In this document: positions 42,846-54,195 of the stretch, in pieces
Position numbering within the stretch: position 1 is the first letter of the stretch
How the letters are laid out: the number at the start of each line of letters is the position of its first letter
DNA from: Elmis aenea
Taxonomy: Eukaryota > Arthropoda > Insecta > Coleoptera > Elmidae
Assembly: GCA_947652605.1 (NCBI GenBank)
Contig: OX393577.1
Location: 37,161,545-37,225,544, forward strand
Reading direction: 5' to 3'
DNA length: 64,000 nucleotides
The notes under the pieces: model-generated
The model's database searches: none
Told to the model about the DNA's origin: nothing
The model's input: the letters and a program-made list of their open reading frames with translations, nothing else
Translations under genes and position numbers: made by a program

Positions 42846-43700
42846 AACGGCGGGCGCACCGGGTGCGCGCCTTGGGCCCTGACTTCTGAAGGGCCCCGGA
42901 AAACCCCAACTTTATTTTTTAAAATATGGTTTACATAGGTATATTTTTATTTTCCATGCCTGTCTCTTTTTTTTAAGGGGTAATTTCATTGTTTCTTATA
43001 GGCTGTTAAGTTGGCTTTAGGGTAGTTAAATGTGTTTGTTTTTCCTCTTTCTAACAATATATCACATGTCATATCTATTTTTATAAATAACTCAGAAAAT
43101 CAAGAAAAATCGTAATTTACCAATATTAATCTAAATTAGCTATTAAACATGTGGAATGGACAAGTTAGCTTTGTTTGGTACTGGTAAATGTGCCTTTTTT
43201 CCTCTTTTTAACGATATATCTTCCGTCATATCTGTTTATTAAATAAATAACTTGCAAAAGCAAGAAAAATCGTACTTTACCAATATTATTCCAAGTTAGC
43301 CATGAAATATGTTAAACGGGCAAGTTGGAATAGTTAAAAGTGCTTTTTCTCCCTGTTTCTAATAATATATTCCTTGTCATATCTAATTAAATAAATTTCA
43401 GAAATGTATGACCACGTTTTTGAAGAAGCTACAGTAACTGAAAATGTTTATTTAGATATAAGAATAAATATAATAAAAAAATAAAGAATAAAAATTGCAA
43501 CTTTTAGTTTTTGCAGTTTTCCAGCAGGATAATACACCATGACATTATGCAAACATTGTTCGCTCTAAAATACTACCTCCCAGATCGGTGGATAGACCGA
43601 GGAAGTTCACGACCATGGGCTGGCTGTACGACCCTCAGACCTGGCTCTATTAAATTTTTTGGTTTGGGACTTCATCCAAAAAAAGTTTATAACAAATAAA
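42846..43700. mobile_element. hAT-like left end, otherwise unassigned
   Basis: ACAGGCGGATTTAACGGCGG followed by GCGCACCGGGTGCGCGCC is typical of the GC-rich ends of a hAT family (CAGnGGCGGATTTA). No matching right end or 8-bp duplication was found before 43700. Three related AT-rich stretches (TTCCTCTTTxTAACxATATxTC, near 43040, 43200 and 43350) form a loose internal repeat of about 150 bp. Confidence 0.45.
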
Positions 43701-43710
43701 TTACATCTCT

Positions 43711-44011
43711 TAAATACATAAATATGTAACCAGAAGTTATTTTTTTTAAATCATAATTAGCGGTACGTGTTACAACTCGCGGGCTGGATTAAATTACCTA
43801 GCCGCTTTAATCCGGAGGTAGCAAACTGTGGACACCCCTATATGTCGATAAGAACAGGCAATAGATATCGACAATTTTTTAATATTGTATCAATGTTGAA
43901 GTTAGTTTAATAACTTCTAAGAAGCGATAACTAACGCGCGTGTTTATCACTCTGGAAAAAAATAAAACCAATTAAAGTTTAAAAAACGCGAAGCGATACA
44001 AAATGTATAAA
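43711..44011. repeat. Left copy of ~300-bp direct repeat flanking the RTE-like element
   Basis: The sequence is nearly identical to 46446-46747. Differences seen are TAAATACA/TAAATACC at the start, AGAAGTTA/AGAAATTA, a small A/T run length change, and TTTATCAC/TTTAACAC. It contains what looks like a hAT terminus (GCAAACTGTGGACACCCCTA). The two copies end at the same base (TATAAA), with the retrotransposon starting immediately after the left copy. Confidence 0.85.
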
Positions 44012-46445
44012 TCCACAATCTTGTCATCACAAATACGTTTTTTGAACATAAAAACATACATAAATATACCCGAGAGGTACCAAGTAGAAGAGAAAAATCA
44101 ATCATTGATTATATTCTAGTAGATAAGGAGACAAGAGCATTAGTTACAAATACAAAAGTGAGAAGAGGTCCAGAAATAAATAGCGATCACTATCTACTTG
44201 TAACCAAAATCAGAGAAGACCCACAAAATAAAAGGAATAACATACAAAAACAAACACAAAAGAAAAAAGAATATGAATCGATAAGATCATACAAACTTTT
44301 GAATGAGAATAATAAAATAAAATATGTAGAAACTATAAATAAAGAACTTGAAAAAAGGAAAATAAAACCAGCTGAACTAAATACTGAACAATTATGGAAA
44401 AGTTTCAAAGAAATTATTAACTATTCGGCCAAAAAAGTGTGCGGAGTATGCAAATCTATCAACAATAAGAAACAAACAGATTGGTGGAATGACGAAATTA
44501 AGAAACAGGTAAACACAAAGAAAAGACACTGGCAGAATTACTTATCCAAAAGAACACCAGAGAACTACGAAAAATACAAAGAACAGAGAAAAATAGTCAA
44601 AAACTTAATAACAGAAGCAAAACAGAATTCATGGAAAGAATTTGGAGAAAAACTAGAGACAGACAGTAAGGGAAATCAGAAACTATTTTATAAAATACTG
44701 AAAAATCTTAGATCAGACCGTAAACCCCAAATAATAACTGTTAATGATAAAGCAGGAACGACAGACGAAAAAGAAATAATGGAAAGATGGAAAGAATACT
44801 TTGAAGAATTATTGAATACAAACAATAAAGATTTGACACCACACAATGAAAGAAAAGAGCAGACAAAAATCAATAAAGAAGAACAAGAAGACGGCATAAC
44901 ATTAGAGGAACTACAACAAGGATTAAAGAAATTAAAAAACGGGAAAACGCCAGGACATGACAGAATAACAAGCGAAATGATGAAAAATATGGGACTCAAA
45001 GGAACACTTTTACTATTAGAAGTCATGAACAAGGCATGGTCAGAAGAAATAATACCGAAAGACTGGGAGATTGGGATGATACTGCCTATATTTAAGAAGG
45101 GGGACAACAAAGATTGCAATAATTACAGAGGCATAATGCTTCTCAGCACAGCACTAAAATTGTACGAACAAATACTAGCACAGAAGCTAACAAATATATT
45201 AGATGAGACATTAACAGAATCACAAAGTGGATTTAGAAAAGGTAGGAGTGTGCAAGATCATATATTCACAATTACAGATTATAACTAAAACACAACTAAA
45301 AAGAGAAAAAGCATACTTCGCATTTATAGACTTGCAAAAAGCATTCGATAAAGTATCTAGACAAAAAGTGTGGGAGATCCTTGAAGAAAGAAAGATAGAT
45401 ACCAAACTAAGAAAAAATATTAGCTGCTTGTATAAGACAACAATAAATTATGTGGCAACAAAAAACATGAAATCGGATTCTTTCAAGAAAGAAGATGGAT
45501 TAAGACAAGGAGGAGGTATGAGCCCCATATTGTTTACGATTTTTATGGACAGTATAATTAAAAAATGCAAACGAAATGTTAAGAGTTTATTAGTAGGAAA
45601 CAAAAATTTACAGAAAGTCGAAGTATCAGAATGTGCGTTCGCAGACGATATAGTGATTATGGCTAAGAATGAAAGGAACCTAAAAACCAATATAAAAATT
45701 TGGAAAGACGTACTGGAAGAGAATGGAATAGAAATTAATCACAAGAAAACAAAAGTGATGACGATAAACGAAGAAAATGAGAATATAAGCATAGAAATTG
45801 AAGGAGAAAAAATAGAAACCTTACAATATTTTGACTACCTCGGTGTAACGATTGAAAATTCAGGACAACAAGAATTAGAAATAAATAAGAGGATCGAAAA
45901 GGCAATAAAAACCTTTTACGCCATAGACAAAACCTTTATGTTTAGTCACCAAAAAAACAAAAATGAGCGTGTACCGTGCTATATATAGACCAATTTTGAC
46001 ATTTGGGTGCGAGTCATGGGCATTAACATCGAGCCAAAAAAGTAAAATACAAGCGACTGAAATGAAATTTTTAAGAAGAGTAAGAGGCGTAACAAGAAAA
46101 TACAAAATACGAAATGAACAGATTAGAAATGAACTGGAAGTAGAATCTATTCTGGAATTCATAGAAACTAGGCAACTGAGCTGGTGGGGGCATCTACAAA
46201 GAATGGACACAAGAAGACAGGTGAAGAGAGTGTGGGAAGCAAGAATACAAACAAGGAGGAAAAGAGGAAGACCGAGAGAAACATGGGAAAAGGCAGTAGC
46301 AAAAACCTTGGAGAAGAAGGGAAAATCGTGGTGCGAAGCGAAAGAAATGGCACAGAACAAAAAACAGTGGCGAAAATTCATGTACAATACATAGATGTGC
46401 ACACATCCCTACACCTACGGGTAGAAGGGAATTTGATTATATATA
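44012..46445 (+). mobile_element. RTE-like non-LTR retrotransposon, 5'-truncated
   Basis: It starts within the endonuclease domain: an open frame from 44011 reads NTFFEHKNIHKYT...SIIDYILVD...INSDHYLLVTKI, the C-terminal end of an APE-type endonuclease. The reverse transcriptase follows in three frames: 44158-45288 (YRGIMLLSTALKLYEQIL, QSGFRKGRS), 45227-45988 (AFIDLQKAFDKVSR, GLRQGGGMSP, AFADDIVI) and 45963-46394 (FGCESWAL, ...RKRGRPRETWEKAV). Frameshifts are near 45285 and 45955. The FADDI catalytic box keeps both Asp. The 3' UTR ends in GATT plus a short TA-rich tail. Only two frameshifts disable it, so it is fairly young. The long flanking duplications are discussed in the findings. Confidence 0.92.
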
Positions 46446-46747
46446 TAAATACCTAAATATGTAACCAGAAATTATTTTTTTAAAAATCATAATTAGCGGT
46501 ACGTGTTACAACTCGCGGGCTGGATTAAATTACCTAGCCGCTTTAATCCGGAGGTAGCAAACTGTGGACACCCCTATATGTCGATAAGAACAGGCAATAG
46601 ATATCGACAATTTTTTAATATTGTATCAATGTTGAAGTTAGTTTAATAACTTCTAAGAAGCGATAACTAACGCGCGTGTTTAACACTCTGGAAAAAAGTA
46701 AAACCAATTAAAGTTTAAAAAACGCGAAGCGATACAAAATGTATAAA
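46446..46747. repeat. Right copy of ~300-bp direct repeat flanking the RTE-like element
   Basis: This matches 43711-44011 in the same orientation over its whole length, with only a few substitutions. It begins directly after the retrotransposon's TA-rich tail and ends with GCGATACAAAATGTATAAA before unrelated sequence. The simplest reading is an unusually long target-site duplication. Confidence 0.85.
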
Positions 46748-46992
46748 GCAGAGTTTGATAAAAACCTGCAAATTTTTTTAATTGGAAGCAGTTCTAAACA
46801 TGCAGCTTTAGCGAATCAAATATAATTAAAATATTTTGACACGATAGTTACTTTTTCTTTTTAAAGTGTTATTATTTGAGCCCACAAACATATTTTTTAA
46901 TCACACACAACAATTTTAGTCTCATCATTCACTACATGCACAGAATTCATAAAAACCTATTAGAAAACACTGGTTTAATAAAAAGTACTTGA
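46748..46992. other. No gene recognised
   Basis: A short AT-rich stretch between the direct repeat and the next retrotransposon. Confidence 0.5.
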
Positions 46993-48544
46993 AAGAGAAA
47001 CACAATATTTGCTATACTATACAAACTAAAATGTGCAAAAATCAAACCTATCTACAAAAAAGGGGATGTAAGTGACATAGGAAACTATAGGCCCATAGCC
47101 ATACTCACAAACATCAGTAAGATATTTGAAAAAATAATCTACAACAGAATTGAAAATTACTTAGACCACTATGGCATAATAAACAACGCTCAAAATGGTT
47201 TCAGAAAAGGCAAGACAACTACCCGTGCTATTTACATGGCAATCCGAAATGTACTTCAATCCCTCAACAAAGACAAACACACCATGGTCATGTGTGTTGA
47301 TCTCTCAAAAGCTTTTGATAGTGTTGACCACGAGATACTGCTAACGAAATTAGAACACTATGGTATACGAGGGACCGCCCATAATCTTATAACATCTTAT
47401 CTTTCGGAAAGAAACCAATACGTTGCCGGAAAAGACAAGTCAGGTAGATTTCTAAAATCCAACAAAAAGAAAATCAAAAAAGGAGTCCCGCAAGAATCAA
47501 TCTTGGGCCCCCTCTTATACATACTGTACACAAATGATCTTCCAGATTTTGTCAAAACTTCCCTTATACAATTTGCCGATGACACATCTGCCATTATTAG
47601 TGACTCAGATTCCAAAAACTCTGAACAAAAACTCTTTGACTGTTTAGGCCAACTCCAACATTGGTTTACGTGAAATAATCTAACCTTAAACGTCAATAAA
47701 ACGCAAGTTATAAAATTTTCACAAAGTAAAATAACCTCCGACTTAAAATTTCAAAATAATTCCACAAGTATAAATGTTGTTAATAAAATATCTTTTCTTG
47801 GTTTATGTACCTATTGACTCTAGACTGGACTGGTCATACCATATCGAACGCCTGTCACAAAGCCTGTCACGGTACCCTTTTGCACTAAAAAACCTAAAAA
47901 AATTGGTCAATGCAAACGCGGCCAAAACTGCATATCATGCATATGTCGAATCTAGGTTACGCTATGCTGTAATTTTTTGGGGTAACGCTAGTGACTCAGA
48001 ACGCCTCTTCATTATACAAAAGCGATGTATAAGAAATATATTTGGCCTGAACTACCGAGATCACTGCAAAGAAACTTTTCGTGACAACGAAATATTAACC
48101 TTTTACGGTCTATTTATCCTCGAAGCCATCATGTTCGTAAAAAATAATGTAGATCTGTTCGAAGAGAATATAAGAAATCATGCAGCCAATACGCGACATA
48201 AAAAAAACCTAAAACCCGATTGTTTCAAATATACCTATCTTCAAAAAAATGTAGCCTCCACAATTATTGCTATATATAATAAATTTAACACATCACCTGA
48301 GAGTATAATAAATCTTCCCACCCGCGAATTGAAGAAGAAATTAAGAAAAGTTCTGATTTCTAAAGCTTACTATGGAGTAAGCGAATATTTAAATGATGCT
48401 GACTTTGTAAAATGTTATATTTAAATATCATTTTTCTGTGTTTTTTCTTTTTTATTAACTATGTATGTTATTTGTAATGTACGTAAATTATTATTGTGAC
48501 AAGTTCTACACCTTGCTTGGGATATTCAGAACAAATAAAGAAAG

Positions 48545-48582
<38 letters not shown>
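46993..48582 (+). mobile_element. Jockey/CR1-like non-LTR retrotransposon, 5'-truncated
   Basis: The frame opens at 46993 and reads IKPIYKKGDVSDIGNYRPIA, GFRKGKTTTRA, CVDLSKAFDSVDHEILLTKL, GVPQESILGPLLYILYTNDL and FADDTSAI, the core motifs of a Jockey/CR1-group reverse transcriptase. The GVPQGS box has Glu for Gly. A TGA at 47671 and a frameshift near 47805 interrupt it. The C-terminal part continues in another frame, 47774-48424, from IDSRLDWSYHIERL to a stop at 48424, with the RLRYAVIFWGNA and QKRCIRNIFG motifs of the thumb region. A 3' UTR of about 120 bp ends in a (TTA)n tail. The endonuclease and ORF1 are missing. Confidence 0.92.
48546..48582. repeat. (TTA)n microsatellite tail
   Basis: About a dozen TTA/ATT triplets form the 3' terminus of the retrotransposon just upstream, as in many CR1/Jockey-group elements whose tails are short tandem repeats rather than poly(A). 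Confidence 0.9.
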
Positions 48583-48585
<3 letters not shown>

Positions 48586-48912
48586 ACAACTTCACGATAC
48601 GAATATTTGAAAAAAATCGTATATTTTATCAAACAGTGTGTGGTATCACTTCTTGGAAATAAAAAATAAAATAATGACATTCTATTATATATGACCTCTA
48701 CTATATAAAACACTAAGTAAGTTTACTTTAACTTTAACGAAATGGCGAAGTTACTTTTTGGTTGCCTGTTAATAATTGCCACGCTTTGGGGTAAGGACAT
48801 TTTTAAATATGCAAATTTCGAAAATTATTATAGATATCTACTTATTGTGTCACATGTAATTTTATATGCAACATTATTTTATTATATAAATTTTTTTAAT
48901 GTAGTACCTATA
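48583..48912. other. No gene recognised
   Basis: AT-rich sequence. The ORF starting at 48742 runs into the fold-back element and has no recognisable domain. Confidence 0.5.
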
Positions 48913-50452
48913 CAGGGTGTCCCAGCCAAGACGAATTATTCGATAGCTCTGTTATTAGTAATAATATTAAAAAAAGTTAAATATAAAAGTTGTTTGTTAT
49001 CATTTCCTACATAACCCAAAATTATTTTCAGCTATACATAGTGTTTTGTTTTTGCGCTCTGATACCAAACATTGTTTTTTTTATATAAAACACCCTGTAT
49101 ATTTTTGGATGTAAAATTAAATTCTCTTTCAAAACTATTATAGGTTGTTTTTGTCTAAAATAAACCGTTTTTGAGTTATTAACGTTTTTTTGGAAATTTT
49201 GACAGATGCAGATCTTTATAAAAATATTTATATTTATTAACATAACAACACCAGAGCAATTTACTCTGGTAATTTATTAGACAATAGTGTCATAGTGATT
49301 GTTGACTAGTTACATTTTTAAAATAATATACAGGGTGTTCGTTATAACTCGGTCCATTTCGCTAAACTTTAAACGCATATAAATCTTTTTTTTTTAATGG
49401 AACACCCTATATATTTTTACATTTTCTTGTAGAAAATTTAATTATCTGTCAAAGTTGTTAAACATGTTTTATGTCTAAATATAATATTTTTGAAGTTATT
49501 TTGTTTCTTATGATTATTTGCGAGTATTTTATCTAAAATATCGGTAGTAGCCTTTGAAAATTCAAAACAATTTGTATGAACTGTCAACCAGAACAGTTAA
49601 TCAGCAAAATTTTCACTATTGTGCCACTAAAAATCCGTATTTTTTTAAGAGTTGTAGATACACAGCATAAATGGCAGCAAATAACACCAGAATGCTATGT
49701 ATCTACAGTTCTTACAAAATATGAATTTCTAGTGGCATAATAGTGGAAATTGTGCCGATTAACTGTTTTGGTTGACAGTTCATACAAATTGTTTTGAATT
49801 TTCAAAGGCTACTACCGATAATTTAGGTAAAATACTCGCAAATAATCATAAGAAACAAAATAACTTCAAAAATATTATATTTAGACATAAAACATCCTTA
49901 ACAACTTTGACAGATAATTAAATTTTCTACAAGAAAATGTAAAAATATATAGGGTGTTCCATTTAAAAATAAAGATTTATATGCGTTTAAAGTTTAGCGA
50001 AATGGACCGAGTATAACGAACACCCTGTATATTATTTTAAAAATGTAACTGGTCAACAATCACTATGACACTATTGTCTAATAAATTACTAGAGTAAATT
50101 GCTCTGGTGTTGTTATGTTAATAAATATAAATATTTTTATAAAGATCTGCATCTGTCAAAATTTCCAAAAAAACGTTAATAACTCAAAAACGGTTTATTT
50201 TAGACATAAACAACCTATAATATTTTTGAACGAGAATTTAATTTTACATCCAAAAATTACAAAATATACAGGGTGTTCCATATAAAAAAACCATGTTTGG
50301 TATCAGAGCGCAAAAACAAAACACTGTGTATAGTTGAAAATAATTTTGGGTTATGTAGGAAATAATAACAAACAACTTTTATATTTAACTTTTTTTAATA
50401 TTATTACTAATAACAGAGCTATCGAATAATTTGTCTTGGCTGGGACACCCTG
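48913..50452. mobile_element. 1.54-kb near-perfect palindrome, family E
   Basis: It begins CAGGGTGTCCCAGCCAAGAC after TA and ends with its inverted copy followed by TA (50453-50454). The arms of about 750 bp meet at a loop of only about 25 bp near 49670-49695 (AGTTGTAGATACACAGCAT pairing with ATGCTATGTATCTACAG). Each arm contains several internal ACACCCTGTATA or TACAGGGTGTTC motifs. No coding content. It is one of the most symmetrical elements here. Confidence 0.92.
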
Positions 50453-50667
50453 TATAAACAGCATTTTTATTAAGACTGAATAATTTTAAAAGGAAAATGA
50501 AACAATTTATAACTTTTCTTATAGCCCATTTTCGTTACACAAACAACCAATAAATCAGAATGGCTTGATACATTACGATTTTTAATAAACATAAACTTAT
50601 TCATTCAATATTTTGTTGTTGTTATTATTGTATATTTTCAAGTACATTTACAATATACACAAGGATA

Positions 50668-51432
50668 GACTTACCCTATTTTATTTTTCTCAAACCGGGA
50701 CATTTTTAAGTACTACTGTGATAAGCAAAAAACGAACCTAAATATAAAGTAATAAATTTTAATTGAATATAACTTGACAAAATATTAATTATCGGAGTAA
50801 ATCCCTTAATATTTTTCACTAGAATGAACTTTTTTTTAGAAATGGTCTGTAATTTTTAATTTTTAATTTTGTTTTGCACATTTCAAATGGTCTTTTATAT
50901 CAGAACGTCCACCATGCGACACTGAAAAGTCAGATGAGCACTGTTCACTTTTAACCCTGTCAACAAAACCACACACGTTTTTTAGAAAAGGATATTCATT
51001 TTTTAACTCATTTGTAAATTTACAGTTTCTTTTCGGCATTATAATAAGAAAACCGACCACCATAAACTGCATAAAATACAGCTAACACGGGTGCGCTTTC
51101 ATCGGGTGACAGCGACGTAAACGACCGAACACCCGGCAACCCTTGGCACGCGTGCCAATAGGTGGCACGCAACAATAGTTTGAGTGGCACTTTTCAAACT
51201 TTTTTGAAGTGATACATTGTCGGGCAGGTTTTCATGAAAAATCAGAGCGGTACGAATATGAAAATAACCAAACAACTGTTGATACGTTGACGTACATATC
51301 TTATAATTTAGTGCTTTTTGCGAGTCTTTTTTTTTCTGGACTAAATAAACAACCGGGACAAATTGACAAACCGGCCGGGACTTCGGGACCATACCTTTAA
51401 ACCGGGACAGTCCCGGTCAAACCGGGACGTAT
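50668..51432. mobile_element. hAT element with CCGGGAC repeats and BED-like finger
   Basis: Inverted ends TAGACTTACC (50669) and GGTAAGTCTA (to 51432), each followed inward by AACCGGGAC-type words (CAAACCGGGACATT on the left; several AAACCGGGAC and AGTCCCGG copies at 51350-51415 on the right). Flanking octamers agree only partly, so the duplication is decayed. It encodes a BED-like zinc finger on the minus strand. The 51130-51220 segment, with GGCACGCGTGCC, may be another short insert. Confidence 0.65.
50863..51039 (-). pseudogene. hAT transposase N-terminal BED-like zinc finger
   Basis: An internal ATG starts MPKRNCKFTNELKNEYPFLK, followed near residue 40 by EQCSSDFSVSHGGRSDIKDH and LKCAKQN. 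This is the C..C..FS(I/V).HGG..DI..H....KH pattern at the N-terminus of insect hAT transposases. The first Cys of the CxxC pair appears as Ser/Glu and the last His as Gln, so the finger is damaged. Nothing of the catalytic domain follows. Confidence 0.75.
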
Positions 51433-51453
51433 GGTAAGTCTACAGAAGATATA

Positions 51454-52897
51454 CAGGGTGCCCATTTTTCTAACCTGTTGTATGGGTAACTCCGTTAATA
51501 TTAGAGATACAGACACGTTTAAATTAGCAAATTTGTGCAGAATTTAAAGGGAAATCTAATGCAATTTTCAAATTTGACCTACGTCATCAACTTTTTGAAA
51601 TATTTTGAAAAAACTGAAAAAGGTCGATTTTTTCAAACTTGAATAATTCCGTAACCATATGAGTTAGAATAAAAATAAAAATTGACTTTTATATATTGTT
51701 TTCCGTAGATTTTAAATATGTTAACGAAATTTTCATAGCACTCTCGATTTCCGAGTTATAGCACAAACTTGCATTTTTTTAAATGGAAGTCATAGTTGGC
51801 TGTGGTATTATTAAAAAGGTTATTTTTTTCTCGTTTCAATGATATAAGGTTTGTTATACTTTACTCTTGTAGTTTTTCTTTAAATAAGCAAAACTCATTT
51901 CACATGTTCACAGCCTACTAATAGATGGGAGTTATCCCGTGTTGATGTTCTTTTTTTTTCGATGTGACATTTAAGAGTTGTCTCTTATTGTTAGTGTAGC
52001 AGTTATTAGCCAATTACAAATTTTAAAAACAAAACCTCAGAGTTTGTCAAATATAATTTATTGTTTGTTTTACGTATAAATCTCTCTCTCGTGTTGGTCA
52101 AAATATTTGATTGAGTTTATTGTAAATTTCAAAAACAATGTGTTCTAATGAAGAAAAAAACCACATGCTTTTCTATTACTACGCTTGTAATAGAAATAGT
52201 AGAAATTCAAGTGAAATGTATTTGCAAAGATTTATGGAAAAGAGCCAACCAAGAAAGAAATTATTTTCGTTATTAGAAACCAATTTAAAAAAATACGGGT
52301 ATACCAAAAAGCCTGATAATATTTCTTTATTAAAAAGCATTGTTTTTGAAATTTATAATAAACAAAAATTTTGATCAACACGAGAGAGAGACATAGTATA
52401 ACAAACAATAAATTTTTTTTGACAAACTATGAGTAGGCTGTGAACATGTAAAATGATTTTTGCTTATTTAAAGAAAAACTACAAGAGTAAAGCATAACAA
52501 ACCTTATATCATTGAAACGAGAAAAAAATAACCTTTTTAATAATACCACAGCCAACTATGACTTCCATTTAAAAAAATGCAAGTTTGTGCTATAACTCGG
52601 AAATCGAGAGTGCTATGAAAATTGTGTTAACATATTTAAAATCTACGTAAAAATATCTATACAATTCAATTTTTATTTTTGTTCCAACTTATATGGTTAC
52701 GGAATTATTCAAGTTTGAAAAAATCGACCTTTTTCAGTTTTTTCAAAATATTTCAAAAAGTTGATGACGTAGGTCAAATTTGAAAATGGCATCAGATTTC
52801 CCTTTAAATTCTGCACAAATTTGCTAATTTAAACGTTTCTGTATCTCTAATATTAACGGAGTTACCCATACAACAGGTTAGAAAAATGGGCACCCTG
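51454..52897. mobile_element. Fold-back family F, copy 1, with HTH ORF in the loop
   Basis: It begins CAGGGTGCCCATTTTTCTAA after TA (51452-51453) and ends with the inverted copy followed by TA. The arms are about 600 bp on the left and shorter on the right, which has lost a segment (TTATTGTTAGTGTAGCAGTT and following) present in the left arm and in both arms of copy 2. The loop carries a 78-codon ORF at 52138-52374. Confidence 0.93.
52138..52374 (+). CDS. 78-residue helix-turn-helix protein in a fold-back loop
   Basis: The intact ORF starts MCSNEEKNHMLFYYYACNRN and continues SRNSSEMYLQRF, then QPRKKLFSLLETNLKKYG before a C-terminal YNKQKF. The pattern (EEK..ML..Y..C..N...A...Y..RFP.R..P....F..L...L...G) resembles the N-terminal helix-turn-helix domain, Pfam DUF4817, found on insect mariner-type transposases. 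It ends where the linker would begin, so it is a stand-alone DNA-binding remnant. A second intact copy (56140-56376, minus) differs at three residues (K/R, L/S, S/N). The ATG lies at the inner border of the left arm (AAAAACAATG). Function is unknown; a binding protein or repressor of related transposons is only a speculation. Confidence 0.6.
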   Translation: MCSNEEKNHMLFYYYACNRNSRNSSEMYLQRFMEKSQPRKKLFSLLETNLKKYGYTKKPDNISLLKSIVFEIYNKQKF

Positions 52898-53227
52898 TAT
52901 CTAATAAATTTGCAAATCTAAAAAAAACTTTTCCAACTGTATAAAAGTTGAAATGAAAGTAAAATAACTTAAGTAATTCATATGAATGTAAGAAGAATCT
53001 ACATGTTAACATTACAGTTAGAACACAAATTAGCATTTATAAAGTGTCTCAACATAAAGATCTCGTTTATCTTAAGAGCTACAAAATCGGATAAACAGGG
53101 AAAAACTTGGTTATTTATTATTGAAATCGGCTATAAAACAAAAATAAATCGCCATCGCTCTCTTAATTTAAAAACTTAGAAAAACTAAACAACCTATTTT
53201 CGAGTTTTTTTTTTTGCTTTATTTTTT
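52898..53227. other. No gene recognised
   Basis: Spacer between two large elements; the ORF at 52982-53179 has no domain. The last nine bases are the target duplication of the next element. Confidence 0.5.
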
Positions 53228-53322
53228 GGTTGTGGCTATTTGCACCTACAGTAGGTACGAATAATTCGCTATTTGCACCTACTAGATACGAATAATTGGA
53301 TATTTGCACCTACTGTATAGGC
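53228..53322. repeat. Left minisatellite terminus of the Foldback-like element
   Basis: Two and a half to three units of a 33-bp repeat beginning GGCTATTTGCACCTAC, each with a central CCTAC/GTAGG palindrome and an AATAATT joint. The second and third units have changes or short deletions (CTACTAGATACG). The orientation is opposite to the right terminus. Confidence 0.85.
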
Positions 53323-53329
53323 ATATACC

Positions 53330-54195
53330 GCTTGTAACTGAGTTCTGGTACATCCCCCTTTTTTCTTTAGTTTTAATTGTACATAAATAAACTTTTAGAC
53401 TTTTGATATGTGTAAATACTGGTTTATATGAACACATGTACCTACACTATTATTTCAATTCCGGTTTCGTCGGCAGTTACCTCAACTTTGTTTCAAATGG
53501 AACACCCTGTATATTTTATTATATTTTTGGAGAGGAGGCCACTTTGAATACAACTGCATCATTTTGATTCATTTTAATAACATCAAATAATTTTCGGACA
53601 AATATTTATTTGCCGTTACCTGCATAAATTGAATTTTATTATGTCAACAAGTGCCCGAAAAAGGTTTTTCGTACATTTTAATTAACATTTAGGTTACTTT
53701 AATCGGTTTTGAAGGTTGCAGACTATTTTTTGACCAATAATATATTTTTGTGTTGAAAGGCTGCCTGCCTCAAAGACTTAAAATATTATAAAAATTTATT
53801 TAGATATTTTATTAATCGTAGTATATTGTGCATAATAGCAACAAATTATCACTAAATTTTTTTATTAAATAACTATATTAGTTACAACTATAATTTGTTT
53901 TGTTGCACTTAGGCACAGTGTACTGCGATTAATAGGATATCGTAACAAGTTTTTATAATATTTTAAGTCTGTGAAGCTCCAATCCAACACAAATATAAGT
54001 TATTGGTATTGTTAAATTCGTCAGGAAATACTCTATTTAAATAAGTGCATGTACTACTGCATTTGCATTTGTTAAAAAACCGATTTGCAATCTTCAAGGC
54101 CGATTAAAGTAACCTAAATGGCAATTAAAATTTACAAAAACATTTGTCGGACACTTGTTGACAACATAAAATTCAATGTATGCAGGTCACGGCTC
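53330..54195. mobile_element. Fold-back element inside the Foldback-like element
   Basis: Inverted arms pair 53610-53860 with 53885-54195 (for example TTAGGTTACTTTAATCGG with CCGATTAAAGTAACCTAA), meeting near 53870. The left outer part resembles the repeat at 28505-28750. End positions are approximate and no TA duplication was resolved. No coding. Confidence 0.65.

Noticed and set aside
44190..46406. Several minus-strand ORFs across the RTE-like element
   Set aside because: All are antisense shadows of the reverse transcriptase frames, rich in Phe/Ser/Leu as expected for antisense of Lys-rich protein.
43711..46747. The 300-bp direct repeats as LTRs of an LTR retrotransposon
   Set aside because: They lack TG...CA ends, the internal protein is an APE endonuclease/non-LTR reverse transcriptase without integrase or protease, and the right copy follows a microsatellite-type 3' tail.
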